From assembly GCF_014137865.1 (NCBI RefSeq), contig NZ_JACGWU010000003.1, positions 62,001 through 126,000 on the forward strand: 64,000 nucleotides of DNA. The letters are read 5' to 3'. A model generated the notes under the pieces. That model worked only from the letters and a program-made list of their open reading frames with translations. It was not told the origin of the DNA and did no database searches. Positions 43,574 to 52,557 of the stretch are shown here, in pieces. The stretch's first letter is position 1, and each line of letters begins with the position of its first letter. The stretch comes from Alpinimonas psychrophila (GTDB lineage Bacteria; Actinomycetota; Actinomycetes; Actinomycetales; Microbacteriaceae). The position numbers were made by a program, and so were the translations under genes.

Positions 43574-46513
43574 ATGAATCCGAGAGTCACGGCGATTATT
43601 GTTGCCCAGCAAGGTGGGGAACATCTCGCGCGCACCCTCGAGGCGCTTCGTCTTCAGACGCGCCGTCCGGATATTGTTCTCGCCGTCGACAACTCGGTTA
43701 AAGGCGCGGCAAAACCACAGCTACTCGCTTTTGGCCCCGCCCAGATCATTTCGCTCAGTGACAAGATCACCTTCGGTGAGGCGGTCGAACTGGCTGCGCG
43801 CGTCATCCCCGTTGCCTCCAGCCCCGATGATTTTCTCTGGTTGCTGGCACAAGACAGTGCCCCTTCAGCCGATGCTCTCGCCTCGCTTCTCGGAGCCCTC
43901 GAGGTCTCACCTTCCGTTGGCATCGCCGGGCCTAAACAGATGGATTGGGCGTCGCCCGATCACATTCGTGAATTTGGCCTGACCCTCACTCGGGGCGGTC
44001 GCACGGTTTCCCTGGTCACGGATGAGCTGGATCAAGGCCAGCACGACAACCTCAGTGACGTTATGGCCGTGGGAGCTAACGGGATGCTGATGCGTCAGAG
44101 CCTGTGGCATGAGCTCGGCGGATTCGACTCACATTTGCGTGACGTGGATGATGCGCTCGACTTCTGCGTTCGCGCACGGCTGGCGGGCCACCGCATCATT
44201 GTCGTTCCTTCCGCGCGGGTCCTGACTGCGGGCGACGGCGTTATCGGTCTTCCGGAGGCCGTGACCGTGCGTGCTCGCAAGAGAATCGCCCGGCTGCGTC
44301 GTTCGGCCGAACTCTATCGTCGTCTGGTTTATGTCCCCGGCGGCACCGTTTTTTGGCACTGGTTGGGACTCCTTCCTTCGGCCATAATTCGGTCCCTGGG
44401 GCAACTGCTAGCTAAGAATCCCGGAGCTGTCGGTGGCGAATTCCGTGCCGCGGCTGCCGCGGGTTTCTCCGGTGGCGCTGTTGGACGCGCGCGTCGTTCC
44501 CTCAAAGTTTCGCGCCGGGCGCAGTGGTCATCCATCGCGGCCCTACGCATGTCTCCGGCGGAAGTGCGCCGCCGTCGCATTTTGGCCCGAGAGACGGCCC
44601 ACATTATTGTGCACGGCGAGAAACGACCGGTGCATTTCTTTGCAACCGGTGGAGGCTGGTCCGTGTTGGCGTTGGCAGCTGTCTCCATCGCCGCTTTCTC
44701 TCCCTTGCTCGGAGCTGCAAACCTTGCCGGTGGCGCCCTTTTGCCCCTGGGGGCAAGCCCACTGGACCTGTGGCAGCAGGTTGGCTACGGCTGGCGCGAT
44801 AACGCCTTGGGGGTGATCGGTGCCGCCGACCCCTTTGCCGGTGTCGTGGCTGTTCTGGGCTCCATCACGTGGTGGCAGCCCTCGTTCTCCCTTGTCCTCC
44901 TCTGGTTTGCGGCCCTCCCCGTAGCTGGCTTGGGTGCGTGGTTCTTGGCATCCCGAATGACGGAGCGTGCCGGGATTCGGGCCTTTGTCGCCATTGCCTA
45001 TGGACTGTCGCCGACTCTCATCATCGCCTTGCTCGACGGCCGCCCGGCAGCTGTTCTGGTGCACCTCTTTTTGCCGTGGCTGTTCTTTGCGGGAATTCGA
45101 TCGGCACGGTCGTGGTCGTCTTCGGCAACCACCGCCCTCCTTTTCGCTGCGGTCATTGCCTGCGCACCCTCGCTCGCGCCAGCACTGCTTGCCGTCTGGT
45201 TAGGGTCCGTTATCTTAACGGGACGTTACGTGGCGCGCTATCTCGCGATTCCCCTCCCGGCCGCCGTCTTGTTTGCTCCGCTCTTTGTGACGCAACTCCT
45301 GGCCGGCAACCTCTTGGGTCTTCTCAGCGACCCCGGTGCTGTAGTCGGTTATGCGGTAGCCCCGAGCTGGCAGGTGGCCCTGGGTTTCCCCACCGCGGGC
45401 CTGGGTGGCTGGTTTGAAGCCACTGCAGCGTTGCCGTGGGCGGCACCCGCGGCGAGCCTTCTCGTTCTCATTCTTGTAGGTGTTGTCGCGGCACTCGCCA
45501 TTGCCGGCTTGTTCTCGGCCCATCCGATTCGCGCACAAATAGCCTTGGGGATCTCACTTCTCGGGCTCATCACGGCCGTCATGGCTTCGGGCTTCGAGGT
45601 TGCTTTTGCGGGTGGCGAAGTTGTGCCCCTTTGGGCCGGCGCCGGCCTGAGCCTCCTGTGGCTTGGTCTCGTCGTCGCGGCGGCAACGGGGATGAGCGTG
45701 TTGCGCAAGTTTTCCGTCTACCCGGCCGTGGTGGGAATCGTGGCCGTTTCCCTTTTGGCCTTCCCGCTCTTGGTGACAATGAACATGGGCGCAGCCGCGG
45801 TATTCGCAGGAAACGGCAAGGTCCTTCCCGCTTATGTTGTGGCGCAAGCGCAGCTCGACCCTGGAGTGGGAACGCTCGTCCTGACCCCGCAACCCGGGGG
45901 CGGGCTCGGCGCGATCCTCGCACGAGGAACGGGCCCGACGCTCGATGGTATCTCCACGTTGGTCACAACGCGCATCTCTTTTTCTACAGAAGACCAGCGA
46001 CTAGCCAACCTTGTCGGCAATTTGTCTTCCAACAGTGGTCAAGATTCCGTTGCGCAGTTGACCGATCTTGGGATTGGGTTCATCGTGTTGACGGCCCCTC
46101 AAACCGCCAGTGGCACCCCCGCTTCCAGTGCCGCCCAGAGCGCGTCCAATCGGGTCAAGACCGCGCTAGATTCGAATCCCGACATTGATACCGTGGGTGT
46201 GACGGACACAGGCCTGCTGTGGCGTTTCGCCGGTGGAATCGGCACGGCACCCGGGGCGCAGATGCCTCATTCGGCCACGGAACCCCTGCTCTTTCTCATT
46301 GTTGGGGGCCAAGCCCTTGTCATTGTGTTGACGTTGCTCTTGGCCATCCCCACGGGGGCACCTCGCGGTGATATTCGACCAAAGCGCGAACTCGTGACTT
46401 CGGGAATTGGTTCGGGCCGTGCGCGCGAATCAGATTCTGCCAAAACCTCCGATGATATTCCGGTCGGCGCGAGCGACCCTCTAGCAGGTGAGAACGATGA
46501 CGAGCAAAATTAG
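43574..46513 (+). CDS. Large membrane glycosyltransferase family 2 protein
   Basis: Protein of 979 residues. Residues 1-270 are a GT2 domain (VTAIIVAQQGGEHLARTLEAL, VLAVDNS, WLLAQDSAPSADAL, DVDDALDFCVRARLAGHRI). A basic linker near 300-350 is followed by about a dozen hydrophobic helices (roughly 365-790), then an extracytoplasmic domain and a last helix before a charged tail. It probably transfers a sugar to a lipid-linked or secreted envelope polymer. The acidic residues of the catalytic DXD are not clear. It overlaps the DUF5719 gene by 17 bases, and the two likely work together. Confidence 0.85.
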   Translation: MNPRVTAIIVAQQGGEHLARTLEALRLQTRRPDIVLAVDNSVKGAAKPQLLAFGPAQIISLSDKITFGEAVELAARVIPVASSPDDFLWLLAQDSAPSADALASLLGALEVSPSVGIAGPKQMDWASPDHIREFGLTLTRGGRTVSLVTDELDQGQHDNLSDVMAVGANGMLMRQSLWHELGGFDSHLRDVDDALDFCVRARLAGHRIIVVPSARVLTAGDGVIGLPEAVTVRARKRIARLRRSAELYRRLVYVPGGTVFWHWLGLLPSAIIRSLGQLLAKNPGAVGGEFRAAAAAGFSGGAVGRARRSLKVSRRAQWSSIAALRMSPAEVRRRRILARETAHIIVHGEKRPVHFFATGGGWSVLALAAVSIAAFSPLLGAANLAGGALLPLGASPLDLWQQVGYGWRDNALGVIGAADPFAGVVAVLGSITWWQPSFSLVLLWFAALPVAGLGAWFLASRMTERAGIRAFVAIAYGLSPTLIIALLDGRPAAVLVHLFLPWLFFAGIRSARSWSSSATTALLFAAVIACAPSLAPALLAVWLGSVILTGRYVARYLAIPLPAAVLFAPLFVTQLLAGNLLGLLSDPGAVVGYAVAPSWQVALGFPTAGLGGWFEATAALPWAAPAASLLVLILVGVVAALAIAGLFSAHPIRAQIALGISLLGLITAVMASGFEVAFAGGEVVPLWAGAGLSLLWLGLVVAAATGMSVLRKFSVYPAVVGIVAVSLLAFPLLVTMNMGAAAVFAGNGKVLPAYVVAQAQLDPGVGTLVLTPQPGGGLGAILARGTGPTLDGISTLVTTRISFSTEDQRLANLVGNLSSNSGQDSVAQLTDLGIGFIVLTAPQTASGTPASSAAQSASNRVKTALDSNPDIDTVGVTDTGLLWRFAGGIGTAPGAQMPHSATEPLLFLIVGGQALVIVLTLLLAIPTGAPRGDIRPKRELVTSGIGSGRARESDSAKTSDDIPVGASDPLAGENDDEQN

Positions 46514-48089
46514 CTTCCTCCGCGCTTCTCTGACGGGCTTTGCCGGGCTCGTGGGTGTTGGTGTGGCCACCGTGGTTGTGGCGGCAGCGTGCCTGTTGCC
46601 ACTTCCGGCGTATACAGCCGTGACGTCCCCCGTCGAAGTCCTCCCGGCCGCTGGTGAGCAGTCGCGAGTGTGCGCGGGACCCCTCCTTCAGGTTCTGCCG
46701 CAAGTCGGCGATACGACCACATACTTTGCGGCAGGACCCGCGACCATCTTCTCGGATGCCGTGGGGGCGACCGTGAATACGCGTCAGCTTGACGCCGTGA
46801 ATGTGACTCAATCGGGTTCGGTCACGGCTCCCTCCGTTCTCACGGTTCCCCCTGCAGGAGAAGCCGACACGCAGCCCAAGTTGGCAGGCATGCAGCTGCA
46901 ACAGGTTGCGACCGAAGATATTGCGGGTCTGGCGGCAGCCCCCTGCACCGATGCCTCCAGTGAGGCGTGGCTGGTCGGTGGCGCTACGGAAGTTGGAAGA
47001 ACCACGCTGCTCCTGTTGAGCAACCCGACGGCGGTTACGGCCTCCGTGGCTCTCGAAATCTTTGGCGACAATGGCGCGGTGAGCACCCCGGGCGCTACCG
47101 GAATCTTGGTCGAGCCCGGTCAGCAACGGGTCCTGTCTCTTGCCGCGTACGCTCCCAACCAGATAAGTCCTGTGGTGCACGTCATCTCTACCGGGGGTCT
47201 CGTGCACGCCGCCCTTCAGCAGAGCATCATTCGCTCACTGGTGCCGGGCGGTGTCGACATCATCACACCGTCTGCGTCGCCTAACACCACGCAAATCATG
47301 ACCGGGGTGGCGCTCACCGGTCTCGCAGCGCAAGACAGTGGCGAAAAAGGGTTGGTCATCAACGATCTTGAACCGACCATTCGAATTGCGGTTCCCGGTG
47401 CCGAGGCATCGGATGTGGTCCTCACCGTCATTGGTGGCGCAACCGAGCCCGTTGAGATTCGCACCACAATCGAAGCGCACCACACCCTTCAACTGCCCTT
47501 TACCGGAATCACGGATGGCGTCTATACCGTCGTCGTAACCGGCTCGAAGCCCATTGTTGCGGGCGTTAGATCTGTTCAGGCCGCGTCCTCTGACGGTGTG
47601 GTTGTGGTCCCGGTTCCCGTCTCCAGCGCGGCTCCGGCAACTCCCCAAACACCGGCCGCTGGTGGAGGGGAAGGCTTTAACGGCGGTACCTCGGGGGTCG
47701 CACCTCAGCAGTCGCAGGCAGCACAACCCACGCAAAGTTCACCCACCATTACGGGGGGCGACTTCGCTTGGCATGCATCTTCTCTATCGCTGACCGGCGA
47801 CACTCTCATCCCTGTCGGTACGGGTCCGAGCGCCACGTTGTCGCTCTACAACCCCACCAGTGCGTCCATTACCGCTACGCTCGCAAGCCCTGCCGGCTCG
47901 GATCTCACGATCGTCATCGCGGCCGGAAAAATGATGACGGTACCGGTTTCATCAGCAACGCGCTACACCCTGACGGGCGGCGCGAATCTTCACGCAGCTC
48001 TCACCTATGCGGCCGTAGGTTTGGGAGCGTCCGTTGCCATTAGCCCCACCAATCAGCGTGGTGCGGCGATTACGGTCTTCCCCCGCTAG
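46497..48089 (+). CDS. DUF5719-family secreted or membrane-anchored protein
   Basis: Protein of 530 residues with an N-terminal hydrophobic segment (about 12-40) and an otherwise extracytoplasmic, alanine-, threonine- and valine-rich sequence with repeated beta-rich segments. A linker rich in proline, glycine and glutamine lies near residues 380-415. It resembles the DUF5719 proteins that accompany large GT2 proteins in actinobacteria. No catalytic motif was recognised. The start overlaps the GT2 gene's end, with AGGTGAG upstream. Confidence 0.75.
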   Translation: MTSKISFLRASLTGFAGLVGVGVATVVVAAACLLPLPAYTAVTSPVEVLPAAGEQSRVCAGPLLQVLPQVGDTTTYFAAGPATIFSDAVGATVNTRQLDAVNVTQSGSVTAPSVLTVPPAGEADTQPKLAGMQLQQVATEDIAGLAAAPCTDASSEAWLVGGATEVGRTTLLLLSNPTAVTASVALEIFGDNGAVSTPGATGILVEPGQQRVLSLAAYAPNQISPVVHVISTGGLVHAALQQSIIRSLVPGGVDIITPSASPNTTQIMTGVALTGLAAQDSGEKGLVINDLEPTIRIAVPGAEASDVVLTVIGGATEPVEIRTTIEAHHTLQLPFTGITDGVYTVVVTGSKPIVAGVRSVQAASSDGVVVVPVPVSSAAPATPQTPAAGGGEGFNGGTSGVAPQQSQAAQPTQSSPTITGGDFAWHASSLSLTGDTLIPVGTGPSATLSLYNPTSASITATLASPAGSDLTIVIAAGKMMTVPVSSATRYTLTGGANLHAALTYAAVGLGASVAISPTNQRGAAITVFPR

Positions 48090-48110
48090 TCGGCTCTGCT
48101 TTTGCGCGTT

Positions 48111-48560
48111 TCAGTGGCGGTAGCGTTCGGGCCCAAGATCCCAAGGCTCTTTGCCGAGTAACTCGGCGACGCCGCGAAAAACAACGCTCTCAATCATCAT
48201 TTGTCGATGCAGATCGTCATCGATGTGCAATCGGCTCATGCGTTGAATCGGGATGCGGTACAACACGATTCGGCGTCGTTCATGGTCAACTTTCCAACGC
48301 TCAACAACGCCAGCCACATCGGTGCGGGGCGGAGTGGCCGCAACATCAAAGTGGACATCTGCAAGCTCTTCCGGCCACAGGCCCCGCAGATAGTCGACCG
48401 TGTGCGAGACCGTGAGAAAAAAGGTGTCAATTCGACCCCGCAGGCGGGGAAGGTGGGGACCAGTGACGGGCCCACGCATGCCGCGCCCGTGCCGATCGCG
48501 AGTGAGACCGCGAGGGGGCACCGGGCTCGAAAACGAGTCTGTCTGCTTATCCCGGGCCAT
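48111..48560 (-). CDS. Metallopeptidase-family-like protein (Rv3259 type), metal motif missing
   Basis: Protein of 149 residues in the place of M. tuberculosis Rv3259, whose family is annotated as zincin-like metallopeptidase. The HExxH motif of active members is absent: the corresponding helix reads VVFRGVAELLG. The N-terminal 40 residues are basic and probably disordered. The ATG at 48560 follows a TAGCAT box and gives the start MARDKQTD. It is divergent from the DUF3499 gene. A non-enzymatic role is possible. Confidence 0.7.
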   Translation of the reverse strand: MARDKQTDSFSSPVPPRGLTRDRHGRGMRGPVTGPHLPRLRGRIDTFFLTVSHTVDYLRGLWPEELADVHFDVAATPPRTDVAGVVERWKVDHERRRIVLYRIPIQRMSRLHIDDDLHRQMMIESVVFRGVAELLGKEPWDLGPERYRH

Positions 48561-48567
48561 GATCTCA

Positions 48568-48607
48568 ATGCTAGGCCAGATGTTAGGCCGGATGTTAGGC
48601 CGGTGCT
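48568..48607. repeat. 12-bp direct repeats and -10 box upstream of the Rv3259-like gene
   Basis: TAGGCC recurs at 48572, 48584 and 48596, each starting a 12-bp unit close to TAGGCCGGATGT. On the minus strand TAGCAT (48568-48573) ends seven bases before the ATG at 48560 and abuts the repeats. The repeats lie between two divergent promoters and could bind a regulator. Confidence 0.6.
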
Positions 48608-48629
48608 CCCAAGGTCCTCGCGAAAAAGA

Positions 48630-48635
48630 TAATCT
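48630..48635 (+). promoter_or_regulatory. -10 box of the DUF3499 gene
   Basis: TAATCT ends seven bases before a GTG at 48643 that is directly followed by the ATG at 48646. The surrounding 12 bases GATAATCTGGAG occur again upstream of mtrA. Confidence 0.5.
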
Positions 48636-48645
48636 GGAGACCGTG

Positions 48646-48852
48646 ATGCGGCCCTGTACGAAAGACGCCTGCCCCAACGAGGCAACGGTGACGATCACGT
48701 ACGACTATGAAGATCAGATTGCTGTCCTGGGGTTGTTATCGCCATCGAAGGAAGCGCACGCTCACGACCTCTGCCCGCGGCATGCCCAACGGTTCACTGC
48801 CCCGGCCAGGTGGCAGGTCATCCGCCACATAAGCTTGAGCAATGACACTTAG
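48646..48852 (+). CDS. DUF3499-family small protein
   Basis: Actinobacteria-specific protein of 68 residues, the counterpart of Rv3258c. C4 and C9 (RPCTKDAC) and the C-x2-H of DLCPRHA suggest a small zinc-binding fold. TYDYEDQIAVLG and the tail are typical. The GTG one codon earlier is an equally good leaderless start. It overlaps the start of manB by eleven bases. Confidence 0.85.
   Translation: MRPCTKDACPNEATVTITYDYEDQIAVLGLLSPSKEAHAHDLCPRHAQRFTAPARWQVIRHISLSNDT
48830..48835 (+). promoter_or_regulatory. Leaderless-type -10 box of manB
   Basis: TAAGCT ends six bases before the manB ATG and lies inside the end of the DUF3499 gene. Confidence 0.45.
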
Positions 48853-50266
48853 TCCTTCCGAGAAACTTCGCTCCATCGTCAAGACCTACGACGTTCGTGG
48901 TCTGGTGGGAAACACCCTGACCGAGGACATGGTGGAAGCACTTGCGGCCGGTTTCGTTGATGAAATCAATGGCGCCGGGGCGGATGTTGTTGTCGGCCAC
49001 GACATGCGTGACTCGTCCGTCGGGTTCACCGCAGCGTTTGCTCGGGGAGCAAGAGCGCGAGGCGCGAACGTTGTCAACCTCGGGCTGTGCTCAACAGACG
49101 AGACCTATTTTGCTTCCGGTAGCTGGTCGGCCCCCGCGGCTATGTTTACGGCGAGCCACAACCCCGCGGCCTATAACGGCATCAAGTTCTCGCGCGCCGG
49201 CGCTCAAGGAATCAGCCTCGATACGGGACTTGCTGCCATCCGTGATCGTGCCATCGTGTACCTCGATACGGGGATGACCTCGGTGCCAACGCCGGGCACC
49301 TACCGCGAGATTGACGTGATTGCCGACTACGCCAGCTACCTGCGTTCGCTCGTAGACCTCGCTTTAATCCGGCCTCTGACCATCGTGGTTGACGCCGGTA
49401 ACGGCATGGGCGGGCTTACCGTTCCGGCGGTATTGGGCACTGCAGCGGGCTTGGCGGAGTTGCCGCTCACAATCATCCCGATGTACTTCGAACTCGACGG
49501 AACTTTCCCCAACCACGAGGCGAACCCGCTCGAGCCCAAGAACTTGATCGACCTGCAAAAGGCCGTGGTTGAGCATGGCGCCGACTTAGGCTTGGCTTTC
49601 GACGGCGACGCTGACCGTTGCTTCGTCGTGGATGAGACGGGCGCCGCGGTGACCCCCTCCGCCGTGGCCGCCATCGTTGCCCTTCGCGAGATCGCGCGCG
49701 CTAAGGCCGAGGACGCCCGCGCGGACATTCACGTCATTCACAATCTGATCACCTCCAAGATCGTGCCCGAAACTATCCGGGCTGCCGGTGCGATTCCGGT
49801 GCGCACGCGCGTGGGTCATTCCCTCATCAAGGACGAGATGAAGCGAACGGGTGCCGTCTTCGGCGGAGAGCATTCGGCCCACTACTACTTCCGCAACTTC
49901 TGGGGCGCCGACAACGGAATGCTCGCGGCAATGCATGTACTTGCGGAGTTTGGCCACCAGTCGCTTTCGCTCTCTGAATTTTCTGCCGAGTTCATGCCCT
50001 ACGCCCTCAGCGGCGAAATCAACTCCACGGTGGCCGACGTTGTGGCGTCCACAGCGCGCGTTCGTTCAGCGTTCGAGGGTCGCGCATCCTTTGACCTCAT
50101 GGATGGCCTCACCGTTACCGGGGCCACCGCCGGAGACGAGCCATTTTGGTGGTTTAGCGTGCGCCCCTCCAATACGGAACCGCTGTTGCGACTGAACGTG
50201 GAGGCCGCCGAGCCCCACACGATGGCGGCCATTCGCGATGAAGTTCTGGCCTTGATTCGTGCCTAA
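48842..50266 (+). CDS. manB: Phosphomannomutase/phosphoglucomutase
   Basis: Converts mannose-6-phosphate to mannose-1-phosphate for ManC. It has 474 residues with the four domains of the alpha-D-phosphohexomutase family: MFTASHNPAAYNGIKF with the phosphoserine, LAFDGDADRCFVVDE for magnesium, GGEHSAHYYFRNF for sugar binding and RPSNTEPLLRLNVEA for phosphate. Position and sequence match ManB (Rv3257c). Confidence 0.93.
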   Translation: MTLSPSEKLRSIVKTYDVRGLVGNTLTEDMVEALAAGFVDEINGAGADVVVGHDMRDSSVGFTAAFARGARARGANVVNLGLCSTDETYFASGSWSAPAAMFTASHNPAAYNGIKFSRAGAQGISLDTGLAAIRDRAIVYLDTGMTSVPTPGTYREIDVIADYASYLRSLVDLALIRPLTIVVDAGNGMGGLTVPAVLGTAAGLAELPLTIIPMYFELDGTFPNHEANPLEPKNLIDLQKAVVEHGADLGLAFDGDADRCFVVDETGAAVTPSAVAAIVALREIARAKAEDARADIHVIHNLITSKIVPETIRAAGAIPVRTRVGHSLIKDEMKRTGAVFGGEHSAHYYFRNFWGADNGMLAAMHVLAEFGHQSLSLSEFSAEFMPYALSGEINSTVADVVASTARVRSAFEGRASFDLMDGLTVTGATAGDEPFWWFSVRPSNTEPLLRLNVEAAEPHTMAAIRDEVLALIRA

Positions 50267-50269
50267 AAT
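50264..50269 (+). promoter_or_regulatory. Leaderless-type -10 box of ahcY
   Basis: TAAAAT ends six bases before the ahcY ATG and overlaps the manB stop. AGGGG in the gap could also act as a short Shine-Dalgarno sequence. Confidence 0.45.
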
Positions 50270-50275
50270 AGGGGC

Positions 50276-51760
50276 ATGAGTCTTCTTCTTTCCTCTGAAA
50301 CTGCCCTCGCTTTCCGCGTCGCTGACCTCACTCTTGCTGAGGCGGGCCGCCACCAGATTCGTCTGGCCGAAAACGAGATGCCCGGGCTCATGTCGTTGCG
50401 CGAAGAGTTTGGCCCGACCCAGCCCTTGAAGGGCGCCCGAATTGCCGGATCGCTTCACATGACCGTGCAGACGGCCGTCCTGATCGAGACGCTGGTTGCT
50501 CTTGGCGCGAAGGTTCGCTGGGCCAGCTGTAACATTTTTTCTACGCAGGATGAGGCTGCCGCCGCCGTTGCAGTCGGTCCCACCGGCTCCGTGCAGTCTC
50601 CAGCCGGTGTTCCCGTCTTTGCGTGGAAGGGTGAGACCCTCGAGGAATACTGGTGGTGCACCGAGCGCATTTTCGATTGGTCCACGGAGGCCCGCGCGGC
50701 TGGTGAAAGTTGGACTGGTCCGAACCTGATTCTTGACGACGGTAGCGACGCCACGTTGCTCGTTCACAAGGGCGTCGAGTTCGAACGCTCCGGGGCCGTC
50801 CCCGCAACGCAGCCGAGTGACAGCCACGAATACAGCGTCATTCTCGATTTGCTGCGGACCACCGTCTCTGCAACCCCCACACGATGGGGAGTCGTTGCGA
50901 AAGAACTCTTGGGCGTCACCGAAGAAACCACGACGGGCGTTCACCGCTTGTATGAACTGGCCGCAGCAGGCAACCTGCTGTTCCCCGCGATTAATGTCAA
51001 TGACTCGGTCACCAAAAGTAAATTTGACAACAAGTACGGCATCCGTCACTCGTTGCTCGACGGTTTGAATCGTGCCACTGACACTCTCATCGGAGGCAAG
51101 GTTGTCTTCGTCGTGGGATACGGTGACGTGGGTAAGGGTGCAGCCGAGGCTCTCCGTGGTCAGGGGGCTCGCGTTATCGTGAGCGAAATTGACCCGATTT
51201 GTGCGCTCCAAGCAGCAATGGACGGCTTCCAGGTTGCCCGCATTGAGAGCGTCATTGGCCAAGCCGATATTTTCGTGACCACCACCGGCAACAAAGATGT
51301 GATCACAGTCGAGCACCTGTTAGCGATGAAGCACCAAGCCATCGTCTCCAACGTCGGCCACTTTGACAATGAGATCGACATGGCAGGCCTCGAGTCCCTT
51401 GCCGGCGTCACCAAAGTCGAGATTAAACCTCAAGTGCACGAGTGGATCCTGCCACACGGTCGCAGCATCCTGATTCTCAGCGAGGGTCGCCTGATGAACC
51501 TGGGCAATGCCACTGGTCACCCCTCCTTCGTGATGAGTAATTCGTTCGCCAACCAGGTTCTGGCCCAACTTGAGCTCTACGTTCGCGCCGAGAATTATCC
51601 CGTTGGGGTCTACGTCTTACCGAAGCACCTCGATGAGAAGGTGGCTCGATTGCATCTGAATGCGCTGGGTGTTGAACTCACGCAACTGACCCCTGAACAG
51701 GCCTCCTACATTGGGGTTCCGATTGCGGGCCCGTATAAAGTGAACCACTACCGCTACTAG
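50276..51760 (+). CDS. ahcY: S-adenosylhomocysteine hydrolase
   Basis: Splits S-adenosylhomocysteine into adenosine and homocysteine, completing the methyl cycle; adenosine can then enter the salvage pathway through Add. It has 494 residues, including the actinobacterial insertion. The substrate region shows [16 protein letters not shown] and [13 protein letters not shown], and the NAD site [19 protein letters not shown]. The C-terminus PYKVNHYRY is the conserved tail that reaches into the neighbouring subunit. Confidence 0.96.
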   Translation: MSLLLSSETALAFRVADLTLAEAGRHQIRLAENEMPGLMSLREEFGPTQPLKGARIAGSLHMTVQTAVLIETLVALGAKVRWASCNIFSTQDEAAAAVAVGPTGSVQSPAGVPVFAWKGETLEEYWWCTERIFDWSTEARAAGESWTGPNLILDDGSDATLLVHKGVEFERSGAVPATQPSDSHEYSVILDLLRTTVSATPTRWGVVAKELLGVTEETTTGVHRLYELAAAGNLLFPAINVNDSVTKSKFDNKYGIRHSLLDGLNRATDTLIGGKVVFVVGYGDVGKGAAEALRGQGARVIVSEIDPICALQAAMDGFQVARIESVIGQADIFVTTTGNKDVITVEHLLAMKHQAIVSNVGHFDNEIDMAGLESLAGVTKVEIKPQVHEWILPHGRSILILSEGRLMNLGNATGHPSFVMSNSFANQVLAQLELYVRAENYPVGVYVLPKHLDEKVARLHLNALGVELTQLTPEQASYIGVPIAGPYKVNHYRY

Positions 51761-51812
51761 GGGCAATTCCGTGCAGAACTCGGGCGTCAGCACCCGAGAT
51801 CGATCGCTCTGG

Positions 51813-51824
51813 GATAATCTGGAG
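51813..51824 (+). promoter_or_regulatory. Probable mtrA promoter -10 region
   Basis: GATAATCTGGAG includes a good -10 (GATAAT or TAATCT) about 50 bases before mtrA. The same 12 bases occur upstream of the DUF3499 gene. No clear -35 was found. Confidence 0.45.
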
Positions 51825-51869
51825 CGCACTGGCTTCACGTCACCGAAGACGACCCGCGAGAGGAAACCC

Positions 51870-52550
51870 ATGAACACCCGCATTCTCGTCGTCGATGATG
51901 ACTCAGCGCTCGCCGAAATGGTGGGCATTGTTTTGCGTAGTGAGGGTTTCGAGCCCAGTTTCTGTGCGGATGGTTCGGGAGCCCTCTCAGCGTTCCGCGC
52001 CACAAACCCCGATCTCATCCTGTTGGATCTCATGTTGCCGGGCATCGACGGCATTGAAGTGTGTGGTCAAATTCGGGCAGAGTCTGGTGTTCCGATCATC
52101 ATGTTGACGGCGAAGACCGATGCCACTGATGTGGTGGCAGGCCTTGAAGCTGGCGCCGATGACTACATCGTCAAACCTTTCAATCCGAAAGAATTAGTGG
52201 CGCGCATTCGTACGCGTTTGCGACCGACCCAGATCACGTCCGTTCAGATTTTGAACATCGGCGATATCGTTGTGGACATTGCGGGGCACGAGGTCACTCG
52301 AGGGGGAACGCGCATTTCTTTGACGCCCCTGGAATTCGATTTGCTCGCGGCGCTGGCGTCCAAGCCCGCTCAGGTTTTTACCCGCGAAATGCTCCTGGAA
52401 CAGGTGTGGGGTTATCAATACAAGGCGGATACGCGTCTCGTCAATGTGCACGTGCAGCGTCTGCGGAGCAAGGTGGAACATGACGCCGACAACCCCACCA
52501 TAGTGACCACCGTTCGTGGCGTCGGCTATCGCGCAGGAAGCGTCGTCTAA
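51870..52550 (+). CDS. mtrA: MtrA-type response regulator
   Basis: OmpR/PhoB-family regulator of 226 residues controlling cell-wall and division genes in actinobacteria. The receiver has DDD near residue 10, the phosphorylation site LLDLMLPG at about 52-59 and VKPFNPKEL at about 100. The winged helix has LTPLEFDLLAALA and TVRGVGYRAG at the end. The ATG at 51870 follows AGAGGAAA. It lies seven bases upstream of mtrB. Confidence 0.96.
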   Translation: MNTRILVVDDDSALAEMVGIVLRSEGFEPSFCADGSGALSAFRATNPDLILLDLMLPGIDGIEVCGQIRAESGVPIIMLTAKTDATDVVAGLEAGADDYIVKPFNPKELVARIRTRLRPTQITSVQILNIGDIVVDIAGHEVTRGGTRISLTPLEFDLLAALASKPAQVFTREMLLEQVWGYQYKADTRLVNVHVQRLRSKVEHDADNPTIVTTVRGVGYRAGSVV

Positions 52551-52557
52551 TCCGCCC

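Noticed and set aside
50066-51316. 416-residue minus-strand open frame opposite ahcY
   Set aside because: Antisense shadow; no domain.
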